64,000 bases of DNA from assembly GCA_027922465.2 (NCBI GenBank), contig BQMF02000044.1, positions 1,054,001 to 1,118,000 on the forward strand. The letters run 5' to 3'. The DNA comes from Turritopsis dohrnii (Eukaryota > Cnidaria > Hydrozoa > Anthoathecata > Oceaniidae). Shown piece after piece: positions 1-11,111 of the stretch. How positions within the stretch are numbered: position 1 is the stretch's first letter; every line of letters starts with the position of its first letter. The position numbers and the translations under genes were made by a program. The notes under the pieces were generated by a model. The model saw only the letters and a list, made by a program, of their open reading frames with translations. It made no database searches and was not told where the DNA came from.

Positions 1-1229
1 CTTATACAAGGGTTTATCAGAGGCAATTGGCTAAGTAGAAAAGTCTAAAATAGCTAAAACGGGTGGGTGAATTAGTTCAGATGAGGCAATCCCTTACCAC
101 CTCAATCGCAGCATCAAGAAGGATTTCGTTAATCCAGCTGCTTATTGTTTCAATCAGCGCGTGGTTTATAAGGTTTGCCATGCGTGATAAGGGGAGTTAC
201 GCTCAAGAACGTCACTTGATTCCTATGCTTCTGGTATTCTTGCCAACCTGAACACGCAGAGCAGAATTATCAATGATTGAATGTGTGACTTGCTTGTGAT
301 AGATATATCGTTCTTCACTTTCACATCTCAAACTGTGAACAATTTAGGTTTACTTTGGCGTGTAAATGTATAAGCCTTTGAAGAACGTTTTGACAAGTGG
401 ATGATCTGAGTCTAAATACTAATTACGCACATAGCTGACATATAGCAAAAAGACAGTCGCGAATCATCCAAGGAGAATAGAAAGTTGATTGGAAACAGAT
501 TGCTCATCAAAATTTCTGGAGATCAGGACAAAGATACCTGGGATCAGTGTCCGTTAAGTGTCTAGAGAAGTGGTCAGCTACTAAGTTTTTTCTAGGTACG
601 TCTGCTCCGATCTGCCCTAGGTGCAATCAAGATGATACTTTTGCTATTCACTAATATCGAAAATATTTCAAAATTACACGAGTAAGAAACAAGTTCATTA
701 CTAAGTTAATAACGAGCGTGATCTTCATCATCTGATCAACGCGTCTCAATAAAAAAAGTCTTTTCCCAAGCAAATTCAATCGCAAAATGTTTTTACGTGG
801 GTGACTAGTTAAGTGTGATGGTTTAAGTCTGCAATTTGTTTTGTAAGAAAGAGTCCATCATCAGTCATAATGGATAGAATGGCAGCTTGAAATCCTTATG
901 ATTATTCTCGTAACAAAATTTCCTAGGCCCAGCTGCCGTGTTAAGTATGTTCTTGCAAACGTAGATTTGTGTAACATACGAAATTTTGCATGAATTCCTT
1001 AGAAAAACCTTCTTTTTTCAGCCAGCCACTTCACGCCTTTGAAAGTCAGTTTAATAATCGGTTAGTTGGACGGAATAGGCGTTGCTTGTAATGATTAGGT
1101 CAACCGGCTGCTATGAGAGCCATGACGAAGTAAATCAAACTTAGGCTAGATTCCGATATGGAGGCTCTACTGTAAAGAATTTAGAAAATTTTGTCTCACG
1201 TTACAACAATAAATGTAGCCAATTGAGTA
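1..1229. other. gene-free AT-rich stretch
   Basis: I see no coding region here. The open frames are short, lack codon structure and have no flanking splice pattern that builds a longer product. Confidence 0.5.
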
Positions 1230-1320
1230 AAAAAGGAGCCCGACTGTAACAATGGAATCCGTTAGTGTCAAAAAGGAGTCTGAAATTTGTGAAAAGGGAG
1301 TCCATCAATTCAGGAATTTG
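1230..1320 (+). repeat. GGAGTCC-type short repeat, second copy of the 20.8 kb array
   Basis: Units beginning GGAGYCC or GGARTCC recur every 19-25 bases with different filler between them. The block from about 1240 to 1312 closely matches 20855-20915: both read AACAATGGAGTCC-like, then GTTAGTGTCAAAA, then GGAGTCTGAAAT, then GGAGTCCATCAATT. It is probably a fragment of a mobile element whose other copy lies upstream of the SET gene. Isolated AAGGAGTCCG matches also occur near 8882 and 9238. Confidence 0.6.
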
Positions 1321-2490
1321 CAATTCTCCAACGAGTGTTTTCATCAGTTCATGCTCGTACGACAAAAACTCATTAGCGAGTCCTTGAAAAAAATTCCTAC
1401 CGTTCAGCGTATATTTTTTTCATCAAAATCTTTTCACGTAATTGGGATAAGACATCCGCTCGCTTAAAGCGATTTTCCAGCATAATGAAATCGATACCGT
1501 GTTACTTATTGACGCTATTAAGGTATTCAACTGCTTGAACAGGGTTAGGAATATACAATAATGAAATCATGAGTTCCATATCAGCAATCAATCAATACTT
1601 ATCAGAAACCAGCAACCCTTTTGCCTTGCCATGGTACTCTTTGGGCGAAATAACGATTATTGATCAATTTAAAGAACTCTAGCTCACTGTTAAACAAGTG
1701 TGGTAAGCCAACAATGTTAGTGCTGCTAGAAAGCTACGTCCATCCTTCAATTGGTATCAAAAACTTGAAAGTTTAGGGGAAGTTACGCTTATTATGTGAT
1801 ATGATCCAAATGTTGGCTTAGAGTCAGAACAATCAGTAAAAGAAACCAGTAAAATATTTGGCAAATCAGTTAAAATCACAGCGAGAGGAAAAGGAGATCA
1901 TGGTGGTTGTATGCCTTAAAATCGAAAAATTAAATACCAACAAAATCTTTAACCGCGAAATTTTACACTCGCAATTTTTTCCGAGGGTAAAAGCTCTAAT
2001 ATTTTGCTTATTTCTCGTTTTACTTCCCATTTAGGGAAATTGAATACTCAGATAAAATGTGAAAACTTAAAAATCGCGAAATTAAATACCCGCGTAGTTT
2101 TCTGCCTTTCAGTTAGGTTCTGAAGATTTTCAGTGTGAGTACTGTATTAACATTTTTGACGATTGGGTTAAACAGCTTAATAATTTATGCCAGATCAGTG
2201 ATACTCAACTTCAAGCAGCATTCATTGCATATACTTAAGGATTTAAATCAAAGTTTTCATATTTCCTCAGAATGATTGAAGATTTTCAATCGTTTTCAAA
2301 TTCCTTCGATACTTTACTAAACGACAAGTTTTTCCCCACCGGAGATGATTGTGAAATAATTCGGAATCTCCGTGATCTCCTTTCATTAAATCCATCCGAA
2401 GGAGGTGTGGCAGTGAATGTCCTAACAGTTCTATTCAACAATATAATGATTCCATGAATGTAACCAAAATTCATGTTGACGCCATTGTTA

Positions 2491-2990
2491 CACTGAGGAA
2501 TGTAACTGAGTCAAATTTGACGATATAAAGGTAGTAATTTACAGTGCCTCTCACGACATCCTTTCCTGAGTCATAGCTACGACCTTAGCAAGTCTTTTTG
2601 ACCACCTTTCGCGAGTTGAAATGACTTTTAAAACCCTGTAAATTTGACGACCATAAATAGTCGAATGACGACCTTTCTTGAGTCATATGCACCACCTAAG
2701 ATGAGCCAATTTCATTTGTTTTCGTATCACGACGGTATGCAGTTTAGAATTTTTTGTCGTCTCATCACCTGTATCGTAGACCCCTATAATCGTCAATTTT
2801 CCCTTTTGGCGGCTTGTAGCGTTCGACCAGAGGCGAACTCGGAACCTCTGGTATGCCAGCCGAACAAGCTACCGTTATGCCACGACTGCTTGTTGAAATA
2901 GTCAAAATAACTACTTTCTGACAACGTGGGTAGTCAATGACAATTCACTACCTGAGCTTAGTCAAAATGACTCAGGCACATTTCTCAGTG
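2491..2990. mobile_element. MITE-like element with CACTGAG terminal inverted repeats
   Basis: The left end (CACTGAGGAATGTAACTGAG) and the reverse complement of the right end (CACTGAGAAATGTGCCTGAG) match over roughly 30-50 bases with few differences, giving a 500 bp non-coding element. Repeated GAGTCA and GACGAC words continue inward. No clear target-site duplication is visible. A tRNA-like segment lies inside it at about 2812-2895. Confidence 0.6.
2812..2895 (-). repeat. tRNA-related (SINE-like) segment
   Basis: Read on the minus strand, TGGCATAACGGTAGC resembles a Pol III A box, and about 35 bases later GAGTTCGCCTC resembles a degenerate B box. The arm CCAGAGG ... CCTCTGG can pair around it. 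A full cloverleaf is not convincing, so I call this a tRNA-derived repeat and not a working tRNA. Confidence 0.3.
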
Positions 2991-3850
2991 CATCCTTCTC
3001 CACATTCTTTTACCGCATGCTGACGACAATTGTCAAAAAAACCATACATCAATCGTGTGCGGTGAATAAAAAAATATTATCCATAAATTCAAAAAACGTA
3101 AAAGGTTACATGTAATTTATTCAGCTTCGCAGTCTTCATCTTCATTATAACGAATTTACAACGACGCTTTCAAAAGTGACGATACTTGTGGAAAAGTTAT
3201 TTTCCTTTTTTAATAAGATGAATTGAATGCTTTAAAAATCCGGAAAAAAACAACAATTGTGTGACGTATTAATCTACGGTATCTACATCTCCATTTTAGT
3301 GTAAGAGCTCTCGTCACATTTTTCCATGTCACTTTCCTCAGAATTTTAACTAGTTTAGGTGTCTTTGTTTGATGGTAAGTATTAATGATCAGCCAGTCTG
3401 TAAGGGGTCAGGGTTCCTACAGCTTCCACAGACCAAAAACGGAACAGGAAAAAAGACTCTTTTTCATGTCACGAGTCTCAGGCTTGAAATTTTTTTGAAA
3501 GTTAGGTATAAATATCAAGAACAGGAAGACGCAAAATCTGACTAAACATTCGGGCTCCTTGGCCGATCTGACCCCTATATAGATACTGCCTAAAATAGGA
3601 AAATGTTTACAAAAGATAGGTATATACATTAGGAAAACAAAAATGCAAAAACTGACCAAATTTGAAAATTTGAAAAGACCAAATTAGCAAATTTGAAAAG
3701 TGATGCAAAATCAGTATAGTTACAAAAAAAGAAACAAGAACTTGATATGATATATAACAACTTACTCGAAGAATTAAAGCCTATTATTCAAAAAACCTGT
3801 GACAAAGGTGAAAGTGCAAGGCTAACTCCAAGAGCAACACCTAGATCTTA
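2991..3850. other. gene-free stretch with a diverged direct repeat
   Basis: There is no supported gene. Two similar blocks, about 3498-3542 and 3616-3656, share the pattern AGTTAGGTATAAATAT ... AAAATCTGAC versus AGATAGGTATATACAT ... AAAACTGAC, an old local duplication. The rest is AT-rich spacer. Confidence 0.4.
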
Positions 3851-4336
3851 ATAAAGAAGAATTCAGAGAATTTACTGTGTGTCATGCAATGATTTGTAAA
3901 GGTGGCTTTGTAGTAAAAAATACATGATACTTTTCGTGATTTCTTAACAGTGTTCTTGAACAAAACTTGTAATGGCGTCGAAAAAAAAAGAAAAAACACT
4001 TAATTCCTATTAACAAAAACACTTGCGATCTGAAATCTTTAAAGTCTGGTAATGAAGCACGTCTGAAAGCAAGAGGTTTTTGGAGGAAAAGAGAAACTGC
4101 ATTTTTTGATATTAAAGTCACGTATGTTAACTCCGAGTCCTCTAAAAACCCTCGAAGCATCAACACACGAAGATGCTAAGAAACATGAATATCTACAACA
4201 AAATACTGCAAGTAGAACGTGGATCATTCAATCACCTTGTGCTCGGAACAAATGGAGGAGTGGGGAAGAGTGCCGTAAATGTTTAGTCTGTCTTGCACAT
4301 GCAATGTCAGAAAGTCATGAATGTTCTGTTCTGTGA
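3850..4336 (+). pseudogene. decayed mobile-element ORF fragment
   Basis: Several frames must be stitched to read it. About 3851-3905 gives KEEFRE ... CKGGFVVK; about 4021-4174 gives ARLKARGFWRKRETAFFDIKV then TYVNSES; after stops, a third frame near 4195-4300 gives VERGSFNHLVLGTNGGVGKS. This order (CxxGGF, then ARLDxxARGFW ... FFDVRV, then LVFGTNGG) is one I associate with mobile-element ORFs common in invertebrate genomes; I cannot name the class with certainty. At least two frameshifts and several stops show it is dead. Confidence in being element-derived is moderate, in identity low. Confidence 0.45.
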
Positions 4337-5573
4337 TGAATTTAATGATGGAAATAAGGGAAAATAATTTGATCGGTGAAAATCTGGAAAGTAATGTTTA
4401 ATGCTAGCGATACGAACGGAGATTGGGGGAAGACGTACCATTTAGCTAGGGGGTTTGGGGGAATTTTAGATCTTCGGCTTATTTAAAGCCTTTTGGGGGC
4501 ATTTGACCTTTTATTTTGAATGAAATTATACTTCATGTCATCGACGATAAAGACTAAAAAATTGAATTATTTTAAGAAATTCGTAGCTATCAAACGATTC
4601 GTATCAGATTAGAACACTAAAAATAGTTGAACCGAGATAAGTCCTTCTACTGACTGCAGCATACAAATACTTCCTGTTGGTATCTTGACGTCCTCCCATT
4701 GGTTGTTTCATTTTAACGTCGGTTTTCACCGATTACCGACCGTTTTTCTGCATCAATGCGCTAACTAGATTTCCGATCAGATTATAAGACGCCGAAGAAA
4801 TAAGTTTGGATAATTTTACTAGTGGAGATTATTATCATGGGAGTTTAACCACGATGTTTTTTCACTGGTCTTCACCTTACTGGCTTTTAAATTTAATGAA
4901 ATATATGTGTTTTGTAAATTATCAAGGATACTAATCCCGCATAAAAACCTTTTAAGGTTGAATTTCGTAAAACAACAAATCGCTGCGTTCATGACAAAAA
5001 CAAAAAAAAATCGTGGAAGAGAAACCGTTTTGTAAATAATTTTTACCTGGGAGACTGGATCTAGAGCATTTTTTCCGTAGTATTTTCTTGTTAATACAAG
5101 GGTTTCCCGGAAAAAACTAACGTCGCTCTACTTGGCTTTACGTCAAATGTATAAAAAATGACCGAAAAAAAATATATATATATATCACTCTTTAAGATAA
5201 AAGTGTTATGCACACTGCGTGTTATATATATGATGAAACCTAAATCAACGTGAAATAGAAAACTGCCCGTAAAAAACGATCTAACGGGTGAACGATCAAC
5301 CGGCTTGGAAAAGTGTTTTATATTTATACATATCCCATATACCATGGCAAGCTTGCTTTGTCATGTCACGGCTCAACAACTGCGCTAGTGTTGGATCCGA
5401 GCCTGAAATCCATATAAATGGTCACGTACATTATCCTGAAAATCTAGTGTAAGTTCCAAATTGAACCAACATAATCGAGAGTGGATAAAACGATATGCGC
5501 TTGATAGCTATTATGCTATCATCCAAATATGTACGATTACATTGATTGCGTCAATGTCTTATTAATAGCCTTG
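4337..5573. other. gene-free AT-rich stretch
   Basis: No ORF or splice chain is supported. The region includes AT dinucleotide runs near 5170-5186 and nothing else I can name. Confidence 0.45.
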
Positions 5574-5577
5574 TTAA

Positions 5578-7280
5578 AGGAGTGGTATCGTCATTTCAAA
5601 TTTTATAACAAATTTTAGTTTAAAAAATGTATAGTTAACCTGCGTTAAAGCTTTTTTAAAAAACGTTTTACTTCCGAAGATATTAGAGAGCTTACGAAAC
5701 TACGACGGCAACGTGGACGACGACGTGAGGCAAACAAAAGATTCACTTTACTCCATAGATTTGCTTTAAAATGGAAGTCATTTCTCACTATACTATTGGG
5801 AAATGTTTTTAATTTTACTAATATCATTATTAGATTTGCACGTTCTACACACAACGTGAAAAGTAATATTTTGAAGTCGTACCGAAAACGAAGACGTGAG
5901 AATAGCAGTACTTCCGATAAATTTTCCTTGGTTCCTTCATGATTCTGTCTCTCAAAGTTCAGAAAACAAACTTCAAAGGCATTATAAATAAACTTCTGTA
6001 TAGTTTCTGCTCTTTTGTGATTCATAGAAGATGAATATCTTGTACGTCGTCGTCCACGTTGCCGTCGTACTTTCGTAAGTTCCCTATTGAGTTTTTAATT
6101 TTTTTATAAACCCCCGTCTTTTTTTCTGATGAAAAGCGTGTGACGTCATTGAAGAAGTTTCATTTATTTTTACTTGTTATGTCAGTGCAAAGGAGCGTAT
6201 TAGTTTCTCATGTTTTCAAAAATCATGAGTGGGAATTCAAGTGAAGAGGAATCAGATGTTCTCAGCGAAGATGAAGAATGTAGCAATGAGTTTTATTCAA
6301 GGATTTCAAAGAGAATTTTAGCAGTTTGAGCAATATAGTTTTGACCCAGTTGCTGTAAAGAACATGAAGAAGTCCGGATGATGATTTTGATGACAAAAAT
6401 GCTTTACCGGAGAGAGTTGGCAACAAACAGTGATGCAAATGTGTTGCAAAGAAGTTTATGCGATCGAAGACGATAAATTTCAAAATAATTTTTTGTACAA
6501 ATCAAAACGAAAAAAAAAAAATACATGCAATATTGAGTTGATCATTGATCGTAGTAAAATTCATATATTGAAAGTTAACGTTTTTCCAATTTTCCGTTTT
6601 CCGTGCAGGAGTTCAAGAATCAATAGTTCATTCTATGAAAACAATAATGAAATAATCGGTGAAACGGAATAATATTCAAATGCCCAGTTCGAAGAGAAAC
6701 ACGAAAACAAAAATCGAAAAAACACTTGCACACAGAAAGTAAAAGTTCACCTATGTATAACGAAAAGTGTAGATAAAACATTAAAGTAAAACTCCTTATA
6801 ACATGTTTACCACCAAATTTCTTCCAAAACATGATTCTTTAAAATATAAGTGACGTAAAGATGGAAGATTGGCCTCGCTTCAACTTTGCAATCCATATTT
6901 TTTTTAAATATGAATTTTAGGTAATCTAAGCAAACTAATGTTCTGCCCTTTGGTTGAGTCACTGTCACATCCCACAGCAGCACAAATAACCATGTTTTTC
7001 ATTAGATTTAAAAAAATTACTTAGTTATTGCTTGAATTTCAAAGAACACTCGCTCGATTTGAATGCAAAACATCGCATCAACACTGAATATAACTTCTTC
7101 AATGACGTCACATAATTATTACTAATTTATTCAGCGTTTTAAGCCTATGTTTTAAAGTGGCATTTTATAGCGAAAAAAAGACTTTTTTTTTCCAAATTAA
7201 ATTTATTTTGTAGTATCTACATTAAAACAAGGGATATACGAAGAAAAAAAATTTTTTCAAATTTTCATGATACCACTCCT
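5578..7280. mobile_element. TTAA-type (piggyBac-like) non-autonomous element
   Basis: Both ends carry AGGAGTGGTATC as inverted repeats and are flanked by TTAA (5574-5577 and 7281-7284), the target duplication typical of piggyBac-type elements. A further internal inverted pair, TGTGACGTCATTGAAGAAGTT, sits at 6136-6157 and 7087-7107, about 193-198 bp from each end once the nested insert at 5693-6074 is subtracted. Inside, 6229-6330 encodes a short acidic peptide (start MSGNSSEEESDVLSEDEE) that ends in a stop, like the acidic start of a piggyBac-type transposase. No intact transposase remains. Confidence 0.65.
5693..6074. mobile_element. nested foldback element, 34-36 bp inverted repeats
   Basis: The left end reads CTTACGAAACTACGACGGC and continues into AACGTGGACGACGACGT; the right end is its reverse complement with a single mismatch. 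The roughly 382 bp unit sits within the left arm of the TTAA element, which explains why that arm is longer than the right one. A target-site duplication is not clear. No coding capacity is visible. Confidence 0.65.
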
Positions 7281-7666
7281 TTAAGACATAGCATGCATTC
7301 TTTAACCAAACTGTAAAACAACAAACTGCAATAATCTTACTTATAAAGCCTAGGAATTTAGTCAGGTTTGTGATTGAAATATGATGATATCTACTCCTAA
7401 GATCGATATTGTTTTCCGAATGTTCTGAAAACCACTGTTAAGTCTTAGTATTTAACTTAAGGGAATTTCAAATGTTTATTGACATGACCTAGATCTGGAA
7501 AAAACTGCAACCCAGGGTCCTCTTGCCTTTCCAATATGCAGATCCGTATATCGGAAAGGGAAAAGATTTTGAGTTCGAGGTTGTTAAACGCTTTCTTTGA
7601 TCGGTGTTTTGATTCCAATTAGGGATTGTTCACAAATGACGTCAACCAATTTTTCAAACTTTTTGA

Positions 7667-7765
7667 CCCCCCCCCCCCCCTCCCCCCTCGGTCAACCTGC
7701 GTCAACTTTGCGTTGCCCCCTCCCCCTCAGTTGACGTCATCGTTTGAGAAGAGACCCCCCCCCAC
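7667..7765. repeat. C-tract block with GTCAAC motifs
   Basis: A run of 14 C, then further C6-C9 runs, are interspersed with GTCAACCTGCGTCAAC and GTTGACGTCA. A related block occurs at 8051-8105. It is likely part of a mobile element with C-rich termini. No ORF here is credible. Confidence 0.5.
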
Positions 7766-8050
7766 CCCCCTACAAAAAAACCCCAACAAAACAGCCTTCA
7801 TCCCACTGGTGGTATCTTAGTTTCTTACGCATTTTTAATTAGACGTAAAACTATTTGCAATGATCTTCGTGTAATTCTCTGAACGGTGGAACGGAACGAA
7901 GCCAACAAAAGCAATATGGAAGGACGTTCCCACGCCACGACGGACCACATCAAAGTAAACATTCATTCACATTTTCATAAAAAACTTTTACTTAATTTGA
8001 AAAATCAAGGTTCTGAAAACTGTGAAGGTTGACGTTAACAGTAGTATCAC

Positions 8051-8051
8051 C

Positions 8052-8085
<34 letters not shown>

Positions 8086-8105
8086 TGTCAACTAGCGTCA
8101 ACTTT
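8051..8105. repeat. 33-base poly-C tract followed by GTCAAC motifs
   Basis: The run at 8053-8085 is 33 consecutive C. It is followed by TGTCAACTAGCGTCAACTTT, echoing the 7690-7735 block. The exact length of such a run is unreliable in an assembly. Confidence 0.6.
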
Positions 8106-10660
8106 GGCATAATAACATTATAAAATCTGATTGGCTAATGAATTTAAATCATTTTTTTCCAATGCAAATTGAATTCTTGAAAACAAACGCCTGACATCTC
8201 CATTATAACTCGCCATTTGTTTTTGAAGCACGGAGGCCCTAAAAAGACCGCTGAGTGAGAAAATCACCCATATTTTGGGTGATTTTTTATCGGCCTGTGA
8301 CAGGGCTTTCTTTCCTTTCGAAGAAGACCTGGGAACGAAGTTGAGATAATTCATAAAGCAATTATATGTGTGCTTGAGGATTGCCGTTCGATGAAATTGT
8401 GCAATTTTCCTGGAAAGGTAAATTGAACTGAAAGTTTTGAAACTGGTCTTGAACCACCCGGCTCCGAACGTTTTCCCTCAAAATGTCCGACTGGGCGTAT
8501 GTAAAATTCCAGCCTCCTTTGTCCTGCAAGATCTTTGAAACACCCGGCCAGATGACATCAAGACCTGCTGCAGGAATTTTACGACTAAGAGGTTTGTTGA
8601 TTCTTCAAAAATTCTAAATGGTCTGTAAAAATTAAGTCATGAGAGAGTAACATTTTTGTTCCTGTTCCCGGCCGCTGGTTTGTATTGTATTGTATTTTTT
8701 GACTCACTTTGCCGGGACTTTTCAAACTCCCGCCTGGACATTTTGAGTGAAAATGTCCAGCAGGATATTTCAAAACTAGTCTCAAAACTCCCACGGGACA
8801 TCTCAAACTCCCCGATGTCTGAAATATTTGGCCGAATGGTTGAAGGATACATTTTACACCATCTTTTCGCGTAGCTTTTATTAAGGAGTCCGTTGGTAAA
8901 TTTTTTCCGACACGAAATTTTCCGAAACCTAATCAAATGGTTCAAATATTGATAAAGTGGAGAGAATAAACATTAAAGATGGCCTAAAGTATGACCTCGT
9001 TTTAAAGATTTTAATTGCCTTTAATTATCCCACTGCGGAATAGAAATAATAAGTGAAGATTACTAAGCAATAGATGTAATTAGTAAAACAATAAAAAACA
9101 TAATAATGAAGAGGCAAATCTTCATAACAAGGCATTAACACGGTGTTTCAACAGAAATTCGGGAAAGGTCTATATCTGTTTCACGCTGAATATTTCGTCT
9201 ACGGATAAAGCTGGTTTGGCTGTACGTTACACGTTACAAAGGAGTCCGTATAAGTTGTAAATGCAGTTTATCCGAGGCACCAAACATTTTATAAACATAA
9301 TCCTCGTAAAGGGATAACCAATGCTTAACTTTCTGATCCATTTCGATGACGTATTGCAAATTCCTTAATAGCCCATAGTTTACCTTTTCAATTCACTTTT
9401 AGTTGGCTCTAATGTATTAAAACAACAGCTGATTACTTAGTACGAGGTCAGTTCAAAAATTTCTGCAATAATCTATTGATTTTCGTTATTCAACTTTTGT
9501 GAAACTTCTGATTTAATCCCCCCGGGAAACATTAAATATATTGAGACAAAGCACAACCCCCACCCGTTGTTGACGAACCACTGTTTTCGAACGTTGATTT
9601 AACCAATTTAGCTGGTTATTTGTATTCCTTTGTGAGATGCCCCTCGAATTTACAAAATAAGTCATTTAGTATTCTATATTCATTTCATGCTAACTGTGTA
9701 TACTTTCTCAAAAGTTTCTGTAAAAAGAGTTGTTAAGATGAAATTGTCATTTCAAATGAATTTGAAAGTCATATATGTTTTGAGAAATGTGAAGTTGTAA
9801 GGAGGTTTTTGTCAAAAATTAAAGTGGATCAAAGGCATTTTGGGCATTCAATCAGTTCCATGAAATTAGTCTAACACCAACAATTTAGTCCAGTACGTGG
9901 TCTTACCCGTTGACCCCAAGAGACGTCAGTAATTCCTTTTAGATTACGAGATTTGGGCCCTTAAATTAGTCATTTGCAATGACCATCCTTAGATCTTAGA
10001 GTAATGATATCTGGGTATAGTGTCTTTTTCCCAATAGTTTACTGTTTTTCAAGCTTAATGCGTAAAGGCACTTCCCAACTAAGAGTTACCATTTCGTGCG
10101 ACTAACAGACAGAATTGGGTATTAATGTATTGACACACAATAAGCCGAAATTATTTGCTCGAATAAAAGGGGACTCAGAGAATTCCATGTCAGCATAATG
10201 AAAGTTCAACTACCGTCTTTTTGCTCAACCAGAGGTTGTAACCATGTTTATCTAAGTTTGCGAACAATTTAGGTAGTAAAAGCAAAGTAAATGGCCGGGT
10301 ATTGAAACAAAATACAATCATACACTTCTACCTTGTTGGAAGAGCAAGCAATAGGTCCTATTGTATACAACCTAATATAAAAATCTTCTCATAGTATTTC
10401 AAAACGTGGTTGAGTGTCGTGTTGGGAGTTTCTTTCCTAAAGAACGTGCTTTTGTTAGAATATCTATCCAGGAAATTTAATGGAACAGAAGTTCATTTAC
10501 TGATACTCAGACTTGACTGAATAAACTCTTGTTGTTTAATGAATCACAGTTCAACTCAAATGTAGACGAATCGAAACTACCTAAGGTCAACCTATAATCA
10601 CTATTTACAACTTCGAAAGAAAAACAAGAAAAAACCAACTAACAAAGTCTAACAACATAA
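8106..10660. other. gene-free stretch with small hairpins
   Basis: No supported gene. Two short perfect hairpins stand out: AAAATCACCC/GGGTGATTTT near 8260-8287 and CTGGACATTTT/AAAATGTCCAG near 8733-8760. The second lies in a block of related CTCCC and GGACAT words (8700-8815) that looks repetitive. The remainder, 8900-10660, is plain AT-rich spacer downstream of the SET/recombinase gene. Confidence 0.4.
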
Positions 10661-10667
10661 TCCAAAC

Positions 10668-10673
10668 TTTATT
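10668..10673 (-). terminator. poly(A) signal AATAAA
   Basis: AATAAA on the minus strand, 26 bases after the TAG stop at 10700-10702. It gives the SET/DBF4/recombinase gene a sensible 3' end. Confidence 0.6.
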
Positions 10674-10699
10674 GACTTGTTCTACTCTCCTGCTTTCTA

Positions 10700-11111
10700 C
10701 TATTTCCTTTTCAATTTTCGTTCATAATCTAATCTCGTCCTTAACTGCGAAAAGCTATACTGGGACAAGTCTCCATCTAATGCAGTGCGAATCCTTTGTT
10801 CGTTCAACGGACCACCATCAATAATTGCCTTGCACTTTTTCTTCAATATCTCTATCTCATTACGGGAAAAAAGCCTTCTTCTTGTTTCCGGTGAAGGGCA
10901 AAAATTCTGCTAAAAGGTCAAATACGAAAAGTAATACGAAAGAATCATTAGTCAGAATGTTGTTCATGGCACAGAACAATGCACTGCATTACTGAAAATA
11001 TGGAATTGTCAAAACAAGTAAGCGGATCACAATATCAGGGAAAGAATTCATCATACTTACTAAAGTAGCTGTGCAGCTAGACACTGGTCTTGGTGATGTT
11101 GGTAATTGTCT
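10700..11111 (-). CDS. C-terminal exons of the fusion gene
   Basis: Exon 11111-11061 encodes a 17-residue proline/serine linker. Exon 10909-10700 encodes QNFCPSPETRRRLFSRNEIE and a basic helical tail ending DYERKLKRK, then TAG. The segment SRNEIEILKKKCKAII resembles a short SANT/Myb-like or coiled segment, mirroring the earlier LWTISDITQLKGIFSEEI stretch at the end of exon 11269-13273. I assign no function. Confidence 0.6.

Noticed and set aside
5645..6025. 126-codon minus ORF
   Set aside because: Lies across the foldback element; its sequence is inverted repeat plus AT-rich DNA.
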